Of a stretch of DNA of 10,288 nt, positions 6,027-10,288 are shown piece after piece (position 1 is the first letter of the stretch; every line of letters starts with the position of its first letter). The notes beneath the pieces were generated by a model. That model worked only from the letters and a program-made list of their open reading frames with translations. It was not told where the DNA came from and did not search any database. This stretch comes from Alkalibacter sp964582705. GTDB lineage: Bacteria > Bacillota > Clostridia > Eubacteriales > Alkalibacteraceae. Both the position numbers and the translations under genes were made by a program. The stretch is taken from assembly GCA_964582705.1 (NCBI GenBank), contig CAZOTE010000074.1, positions 1-10,288 of the forward strand, written 5' to 3'.

Positions 6027-6443
6027 ATGTCTAGAAACATCTACATCACTGAAAAGGACAAGAATAGAATTTTAGAGCACATATCACATCAAAGGGAGTT
6101 CGGAGGGGGTAACAGGTCAAACCTTGATGAACTTGAAAGAGAGCTTGGTCGTGCAACCGTTGTGGATTCAAAAGATGTTCCACCGGACGTAGTGACAATG
6201 AACACAGTGGTACAGGTCAGCTACATAGACGAACCTGACGACATTGAGGATTATACGCTGGTTTATCCCAAGGATGCCGATGTAATGGAAAACAAGATAT
6301 CTATTCTAGCTCCTATTGGTACTGCTTTAATAGGATTTAAAGAAGGTTCTGATATTTCGTGGGAAACTCCAGGCGGAATCGTTGAAATGGTAATAAAAAA
6401 AATCCTCTACCAGCCGGAGGCATCAGGTGATTACGAAAGTTAA
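6027..6443 (+). CDS. rnk: Rnk-like GreA/GreB-family protein
   Basis: This is a 138-residue protein related to Rnk (regulator of nucleoside diphosphate kinase), a GreA/GreB-like factor that interacts with RNA polymerase. Residues about 1-48 correspond to the short N-terminal helical region. Residues 50-130 form the FKBP-like GreA C-terminal domain, with PPDVVTMNTVVQV (52-64), TLVYPKDAD (77-85), ISILAPIGTALIGFKEGD-like (91-109), WETPGG (112-117) and the ending YQPEASGDY (128-136), nearly identical to the end of Rnk. Rnk lacks the long GreA coiled coil, as here, so it probably binds polymerase without cleavage-stimulating activity (family knowledge). AGGAGGA (6014-6020) lies 6 nt before the ATG. 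It is preceded by an extended -10 and a leader hairpin and appears to be a single-gene unit. Confidence 0.88.
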   Translation: MSRNIYITEKDKNRILEHISHQREFGGGNRSNLDELERELGRATVVDSKDVPPDVVTMNTVVQVSYIDEPDDIEDYTLVYPKDADVMENKISILAPIGTALIGFKEGSDISWETPGGIVEMVIKKILYQPEASGDYES

Positions 6444-6452
6444 ATCTTTACT

Positions 6453-6480
6453 TTGTACAAAAGACTATCCTTGATATAAT
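6453..6480 (+). promoter_or_regulatory. Promoter of the yhfC-lipoprotein-lspA group
   Basis: TTGTAC (6453-6458), a 16-bp spacer and TATAAT (6475-6480) lie just after the rnk stop codon and 39 nt before the next start. A perfect -10 with an acceptable -35 suggests that the downstream genes are transcribed separately from rnk. Confidence 0.65.
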
Positions 6481-6519
6481 TATGATAGGTGCTTAAATTA
6501 GTTGTGAACTGAGGTGGTC

Positions 6520-7287
6520 ATGGTGGATATAAAATATTTTTTTGCCGCACTGATATCGTTTTTGCTTTCAGTTGTGTTTCCTGTAATTCTTTTGGTTTAC
6601 ATTAAAAGAAAGCACAAGTCGGGATGGGCGTACATATTAACAGGAGCCATGTTTTTTTTCATATTTCAGATGATGCTGAGGATACCACTGATTTCATATT
6701 TACAGGGACAGGTTTGGTTTTATATAAATGTGGCCAGCAATAGGACATTGATGGCGGTATTTTTATCATTCACTGCAGGAGTTTTTGAAGAAATAGGCAG
6801 ATATATTGCTTTTTTGCTTCTGAGAAGAAAGCTCTCTTACGCAAATGCATTGGGGTATGGGGTAGGTCATGGTGGTTTCGAGTCAATCGCCATAGTAGGA
6901 ATCACATCTACTGCTAATCTTGTGGCAATTTCAAACCTGACATTTGGTTGGTTCGACAGCCTGATAGGCGCCTTGCCAAATATCTTCCTTGATATGGAGG
7001 CTTTAAGAACTCTTTTTCTTACAGTCGAACCTCATTTGTTTATTGCAGGAGGCCTTGAACGAGTTTTTGCGGTTATTCTTCATATAGGTCTCTCCGTGAT
7101 GGTTGCCAAAAGTGTATATCAACGAAGGCCGGGGCTTTTAATAGCCGCTATCATGCTCCACGGAGGAATAAACTTGATCGCGATCACGATGCCAAATATT
7201 TATTTGGCTGAAGGGTTTTTAATGATTATAGCTCTAATATCTGTCGTATATATAAGGAGACAGAAAAATTTTGCAGATAGATTCTAA
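6520..7287 (+). CDS. YhfC-family intramembrane metalloprotease
   Basis: This is a polytopic membrane protein of 255 residues with about seven hydrophobic segments. It matches the YhfC family, distant relatives of the CPBP/Abi-type intramembrane metalloproteases. The putative catalytic and metal-binding motifs are present: FEEIGRY (89-95, EExxR), GHGGFES (116-122), an ERVFAVILHIGLS segment (180-192, His188) and MLHGGIN (212-218, His214). They lie in or next to membrane segments, as expected. No substrate is known for the family. Start: the ATG at 6520 follows GAGG (6511-6514) by 5 nt; the GTG at 6514 overlaps that site and is less likely. It has its own promoter and is followed, after 56 nt, by a lipoprotein gene and an LspA-like gene, suggesting a role in processing membrane or lipoproteins (inference). 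Confidence 0.88.
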   Translation: MVDIKYFFAALISFLLSVVFPVILLVYIKRKHKSGWAYILTGAMFFFIFQMMLRIPLISYLQGQVWFYINVASNRTLMAVFLSFTAGVFEEIGRYIAFLLLRRKLSYANALGYGVGHGGFESIAIVGITSTANLVAISNLTFGWFDSLIGALPNIFLDMEALRTLFLTVEPHLFIAGGLERVFAVILHIGLSVMVAKSVYQRRPGLLIAAIMLHGGINLIAITMPNIYLAEGFLMIIALISVVYIRRQKNFADRF

Positions 7288-7343
7288 TAAAGCTACGTAC
7301 ACAACATGAGTATTATAATAGAAAGCGGAAATGGGGTAATATA

Positions 7344-7790
7344 ATGAGAAAACTAATCTTGATTATTATTGCAATATCAATGGTCTTGCTGTCGGGATGC
7401 TCATCAGGTGCAGATAAAGATGATGTTGAAGGGTATGGCACACCCAAGGTTGAAAGCCTGCTTGTGGCGATGAACAACGATGATTATGAAACGTTCAGCA
7501 AGGATTTTGGACCATTGATGACTGAAGCGCTTACCGAAGAGGTTTTCGCAGGGATAATTAAGACCCAAATAGTTGACGTGATAGGCGCTTATCAGGAGGG
7601 AAGCATTGAGCTTGTAAAAACAACGGAAGAAAGCCATAACGGAATAAATTACATAAGTGCGATATATAAAGGTCAATTTTCACAAGAGGACGGAGATGTT
7701 GCAATAACGGTGTGGTTTACCGACGATGAGGATAAGAACGTGGAAACGATTGTATTTAACTCTCCTAAACTTGCGAGGGCAAATGGATAA
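7344..7790 (+). CDS. DUF3887-type lipoprotein
   Basis: This is a 148-residue exported lipoprotein. The N-terminus is a classic type II signal peptide: MRK, a hydrophobic stretch (residues 4-15) and the lipobox LSGC (16-19) with Cys19 as the lipidated residue. After a short acidic linker, residues about 33-137 resemble DUF3887, a small NTF2/cystatin-like fold (VESLLVAMNNDDYETFSKDFGPLMTEAL, then a G-Y/F turn and an alternating beta pattern). The function is unknown. A weak GGGG at 7333-7336 precedes the ATG; a TATAAT at 7314-7319 has no recognisable -35, so transcription may come from yhfC. The gene overlaps the following lspA-like gene by 8 nt, so the two are probably translationally coupled, a fitting pairing of a lipoprotein with a lipoprotein signal peptidase. 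Confidence 0.85.
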   Translation: MRKLILIIIAISMVLLSGCSSGADKDDVEGYGTPKVESLLVAMNNDDYETFSKDFGPLMTEALTEEVFAGIIKTQIVDVIGAYQEGSIELVKTTEESHNGINYISAIYKGQFSQEDGDVAITVWFTDDEDKNVETIVFNSPKLARANG

Positions 7791-8223
7791 GCTTCTTCTT
7801 TGCCTCATGCTGATTTTTACCGGGGTCCTCATCGACCTATTTACCAAAAGAGTGGCAAATGAAAAGCTGATTATGAATTATCCGGTGAAAATAACCAAGA
7901 GGATTTACTTCGTACTGCTACACAATAAAGGAGCCGCATATGGTTTGTTAAAAGGCAGAAAATCTCTTTTAAGGATGCTGTCTACATTGTCTATAATGTT
8001 TTTGTCGGGGATATTTTTCTTTGCGCTTAAAGCGGGCTATAGCTATGATTTTATGATTTCCCTTAGCTTGGTAATATCGGGGGCTCTGGGCAATTACCTA
8101 GAGCGAATGACTAGTGGATATGTTACGGATTTTCTTTATATTAAATTCAAGAAGTTTCCCGTGTTTAATTTAACGGATATTTACATAGTTGCTGGAACCA
8201 TCCTTGTTTTTATAAATGCGTAA
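7783..8223 (+). CDS. lspA: LspA-like lipoprotein signal peptidase (signal peptidase II)
   Basis: This is a 146-residue protein with four predicted membrane segments (about 3-20, 63-83, 89-104, 127-145). It carries the signal peptidase II hallmarks: Asp18 in a LIDLFTK motif, NKGAAYG (48-54; NxGAA), GNYLERMTSGYVTDF (103-117) and FNLTD (128-132). Asp116 and Asp132 are in the positions of the catalytic aspartate pair, which cut prolipoproteins before the lipidated cysteine. GNYLER replaces the more usual GNLIDR, and the protein is slightly short and divergent, so it is probably an accessory paralogue rather than the housekeeping enzyme. The ATG at 7783 lies inside the end of the lipoprotein gene (ATGGATAA overlap), with a weak GAGG upstream; earlier in-frame starts lie within that gene and lack homology. 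Confidence 0.88.
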   Translation: MDKLLLCLMLIFTGVLIDLFTKRVANEKLIMNYPVKITKRIYFVLLHNKGAAYGLLKGRKSLLRMLSTLSIMFLSGIFFFALKAGYSYDFMISLSLVISGALGNYLERMTSGYVTDFLYIKFKKFPVFNLTDIYIVAGTILVFINA

Positions 8224-8237
8224 GATGATAATAAAGT

Positions 8238-8264
8238 AGAAAGTTGGAAAGCAGAAAGTTGGAA
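8238..8264. repeat. Short tandem repeat AGAAAGTTGGAA (period 15)
   Basis: AGAAAGTTGGAA occurs at 8238-8249 and again at 8253-8264, separated by AGC. It begins the gene-free repeat region right after the lspA-like gene. Confidence 0.85.
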
Positions 8265-8292
8265 TCAGGTGCAAAATACCGTGTAGCTGTAG

Positions 8293-8314
8293 GGTAGGGT
8301 CTCTGTGCCCTACC
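8293..8314. repeat. Inverted repeat GGTAGGG/CCCTACC
   Basis: GGTAGGG (8293-8299) pairs perfectly with CCCTACC (8308-8314) over an 8-nt loop. No T run follows, so it is not a typical terminator; it is probably part of the same dispersed repeat family as the neighbouring direct repeats. Confidence 0.6.
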
Positions 8315-8317
8315 GCG

Positions 8318-8395
8318 ACCCCAAAGAACTACCTGCACACTTACGACTTATATCTTACGACTTATAACTAACAAGCACCTCGTACAGCTTCGCTG
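8318..8395. repeat. 78-bp direct repeat, copy 1
   Basis: It begins ACCCCAAAGAACT and ends in the hairpin CAGC-TTC-GCTG (8385-8395). It is about 90% identical, by eye, to the copy exactly 175 bp downstream. Within it, GACTTATA and CTTACGACTTATA motifs recur. In copy 1 the four bases TCCG that complete an outer stem in copy 2 are missing. Confidence 0.85.
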
Positions 8396-8492
8396 AGTTA
8401 TCCTTAATACGGGGCAAATGCCATTGTAAGTTTAAGAATCACCTAAAATTTTTCGTTGTATTTAAAATGACGGATTTAGGAATTTGTCTTTT

Positions 8493-8570
8493 ACCCCAGA
8501 GAACTGCATGCACACTTACGACTTATATCCTATAACTTATAACTAACAAGCACCTCGTACAGCTTCGCTG
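8493..8570. repeat. 78-bp direct repeat, copy 2
   Basis: It aligns to 8318-8395 with a constant offset of 175, with scattered substitutions. Its end can fold into a longer hairpin with the next bases: CTCG-TA-CAGC-TTC-GCTG-TC-CGAG (8552-8574). A second small hairpin, GGGC-TTC-GCCC, follows at 8582-8592. It has no coding potential. Confidence 0.85.
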
Positions 8571-8681
8571 TCCGAGTTCGCGGGCTTCGCCCAATATCAA
8601 ACTCACAATTTACCGCCTTTAAAGCAAGCTTTAGACGTTAAATTATTCCTTTGATGCTGTTTCTCAGCTTTTCGCGCAAAA

Positions 8682-8713
8682 AAATATAAAGAGACAAAAG
8701 CCTCTTTATATTT
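8682..8713. terminator. Bidirectional-looking terminator
   Basis: AAATATAAAGAG (8682-8693) pairs perfectly with CTCTTTATATTT (8702-8713) around an 8-nt loop, with A-rich and T-rich ends. It separates the repeat region from the leader of the two-component system and probably ends transcription from the lspA side. Confidence 0.75.
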
Positions 8714-8800
8714 CACATTAGGAACCATGATAAATGAAAAAATCATTAATATCAGAAAAGGGAAAAGGGGGTTGGTTCCGTTTAGTATTCTCTTTAGGTA

Positions 8801-8869
8801 TATAATAAGGGACGAAGCTTAACGTAACCTTTAAATTTATAAAGGAATTAAAAAATAATCAAATTATTT
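8801..8869 (+). promoter_or_regulatory. Putative promoter and leader of the two-component operon
   Basis: A perfect TATAAT lies at 8801-8806, but no good -35 is found at 16-18 bp, suggesting an activated promoter or a different start. Downstream, AAATAAT (8853-8859) and ATTATTT (8863-8869) form a tight inverted repeat, a possible operator. Both calls are tentative. Confidence 0.35.
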
Positions 8870-8899
8870 GGCAAAATGCCGAAACGGAGTTGAATTTAA

Positions 8900-9571
8900 T
8901 TGAGAGTTCTATTGGTGGAGGATGAAAAACCATTGGCCCAGGCGATGGCTAAAATTTTTGAAAAAAACAAGATACTTACCGACATAGTAAACGACGGCTT
9001 GGAAGGCCAGATGCTCGCGGGAGAAAACATTTATGATGTCATCGTTTTGGATATAATGCTGCCCAGCGTAGACGGGCTAGAGATACTCAAAGCTATAAGG
9101 GAAAAGGGCAAGAAAACTCCTGTGTTGATTCTTACGGCAATGGACTCTACAAAGGACAAGGTGAAAGGCTTAAATATGGGCGCAGATGATTACATGGTAA
9201 AACCCTTTGATACAGAAGAACTGGTTGCCAGAGTAAGGGCGCTGGCTAGAAGGCCAAAGGAAATCTTTCACGACAGCTTAATAAGCTTTTGCGACGTTTC
9301 ACTTAACATTAACACCGGAGAAGCATCTATTGCCGGAACTCCCAAAAACCTTACCGCCAAGGAAGCTCAACTTTTAGAAATGTTTTTAAGAAATCCGGGG
9401 ATGATAGTTTCAAAGGATCAGATAATAGATAGGATTTGGGGTTTTGACAGCCTGGCTGCAGAAAACAGCGTGGGGATATATGTGCATTATCTCAGGAAGA
9501 AGCTTTTAAAATCAAATACAATGATTCAAACCCAGCGTGGTCTTGGGTATGTCCTTAAGGAGCGGGATTAG
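8900..9571 (+). CDS. OmpR/PhoB-family response regulator
   Basis: This is a 223-residue two-component response regulator. The receiver domain (1-~118) starts MRVLLVEDE (acidic pocket Glu7/Asp8/Glu9), with the phospho-acceptor Asp51 in VLDIMLP, Thr79 and Lys101 in MVKPFD, so all phosphorylation residues are intact. The C-terminal winged-helix DNA-binding domain (about 127-221) contains LTAKEAQLLE, the recognition-helix region ENSVGIYVHYLRKKL and the ending GLGYVL. The start is a TTG at 8900, since MRVLLVEDE begins the fold there and GGAG lies at 8885-8888 (11 nt upstream); no ATG fits. The stop codon directly abuts the ATG of the histidine kinase gene, showing one operon. The stimulus and regulon cannot be told from the sequence. 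Confidence 0.96.
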   Translation: MRVLLVEDEKPLAQAMAKIFEKNKILTDIVNDGLEGQMLAGENIYDVIVLDIMLPSVDGLEILKAIREKGKKTPVLILTAMDSTKDKVKGLNMGADDYMVKPFDTEELVARVRALARRPKEIFHDSLISFCDVSLNINTGEASIAGTPKNLTAKEAQLLEMFLRNPGMIVSKDQIIDRIWGFDSLAAENSVGIYVHYLRKKLLKSNTMIQTQRGLGYVLKERD

Positions 9572-10288
9572 ATGTTAAACAAGCTCAGGCGTAACCTTAC
9601 ATTGTTGAATACTTTTGTCTTAGTGGGGATTTTAATAGCGATTTCCGCTTTTTTGTATTTCACCATGAGGATAAACCTTACAAGTGATGTTGACAGCGAA
9701 CTTGCGATGGCATCAGAGCAGTTAAGCACCTATATAAACTACTTTGACGAGATAAGCGAAGGGTATCCAAGAGATGTGGAAAAGGATGAAGAGTACAACG
9801 ATCTGATCCAAAGGCTTCTAAACCAGAACATAACAACAGTAGTGTGGGATGAAAATTTTGATGTGATAAGAAGCTCCATATACCTACAGCTTCCAAATGA
9901 TATTCTAAGGGATTTGGTTCAATACAACTTCCGGACAGGAAACATTGGAGGGGAAGCGCTAAATTACAAGTATGGTATAATAGATATGAAGGTTTTTACT
10001 AACGTCTATGTAAATCAAAGTGGACAGATGAGGGTCGTCCAGACAATCAAAAATATGAATGCCGAAATCGGATTTTTAAACTGGCTTTTGAGGATTCTTA
10101 TTATTGCAGTGTTTATAGGCATGACTCTATCCTTGGCAGGAGGCTACATAATATCGGGCAGATCGATAATTCCGGTAAAAGAGTCCATAAAAAGGCAGCA
10201 GGAATTTGTTGCTAACGTCAGTCACGAGCTGCGCACACCGATAGCTGTGGTACTTACAAACTTGGAAGTAATAAAAACCGCTCCGGAG
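9572..10288 (+). CDS. Sensor histidine kinase, cut by the window end
   Basis: The first 239 residues of a membrane sensor kinase are visible. A transmembrane helix at about 11-31 is followed by an extracytoplasmic sensor region (about 34-168) with no recognisable named domain. A second helix follows at about 172-194, then a short linker and the dimerisation/phospho-acceptor helix with QQEFVANVSHELRTPIAVV, in which His218 is the predicted autophosphorylation site. The C-terminal ATP-binding domain lies beyond the window. The ATG starts right after the response-regulator stop TAG (9569-9571), with AGGAGCGGG at about 9558-9566 as a possible ribosome binding site. It is clearly the partner of the upstream regulator. 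Confidence 0.95.
   Translation, partial: MLNKLRRNLTLLNTFVLVGILIAISAFLYFTMRINLTSDVDSELAMASEQLSTYINYFDEISEGYPRDVEKDEEYNDLIQRLLNQNITTVVWDENFDVIRSSIYLQLPNDILRDLVQYNFRTGNIGGEALNYKYGIIDMKVFTNVYVNQSGQMRVVQTIKNMNAEIGFLNWLLRILIIAVFIGMTLSLAGGYIISGRSIIPVKESIKRQQEFVANVSHELRTPIAVVLTNLEVIKTAPE

Noticed and set aside
7404..7676. 90-codon minus-strand frame
   Set aside because: It is inside and antisense to the lipoprotein gene, with no start signal.
8318..8570. Possible CRISPR array
   Set aside because: There are only two long, diverged copies with a 97-bp gap, no regular spacers and no cas genes.
9678..9896. 72-codon minus-strand frame
   Set aside because: It is antisense to the histidine kinase sensor region, whose plus-strand frame is continuous.

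Overview
The window looks like a low-GC chromosomal segment of an anaerobic Firmicute, most likely class Clostridia. The evidence is strong AGGAGG-type ribosome binding sites, an Rnf-type subunit, DegV, YwbE, Rnk, YhfC and OmpR/HK families typical of that group, and decayed RayT-like and IS-like transposase remnants. The genus cannot be fixed from the sequence alone.

Left part (1-2971): an accessory, partly decayed stretch. A minus-strand transposase orfA remnant has an in-frame TAG. It is followed by an intact but solitary rnfD-like membrane gene with its own terminator. A PanB-like gene converges on it and is broken by a frameshift in an A8 run. Its 5' side abuts remnants of a RayT/Y1-type (IS200-like) transposase: a frameshifted C-terminal half on the minus strand lies head to head with only the first ~19 codons of such a gene on the plus strand. 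A strong orphan terminator follows at 2806-2834.

Middle part (2972-6443): ordinary single-gene units. degV (FakB-type fatty-acid-binding protein, minus) has a good promoter whose -35 box sits in the centre of a perfect 10-bp inverted repeat. Divergent from it is a MerR/TipAS regulator with a classical 19-bp-spacer promoter and an internal ribosome binding site that could yield a short TipAS isoform. Then come a DUF2200 gene with its own promoter, a convergent ywbE, and an rnk-like gene preceded by an extended -10 and a 5' stem-loop.

Right part (6444-8223): a YhfC-family intramembrane metalloprotease, a DUF3887-type lipoprotein and an LspA-like lipoprotein signal peptidase lie in a row. The last two genes overlap by 8 nt. 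They look like a small membrane and lipoprotein-processing group and are the most interesting gene grouping here.

End (8224-10288): a roughly 675-bp gene-free stretch holds short tandem repeats, two 78-bp direct repeats with hairpin ends and a 12-bp-stem terminator. An OmpR-type response regulator with a TTG start and its histidine kinase follow; the kinase is cut by the window end just after its H-box. No clear phage, CRISPR or known defence system is visible, and no wholly new system can be claimed.
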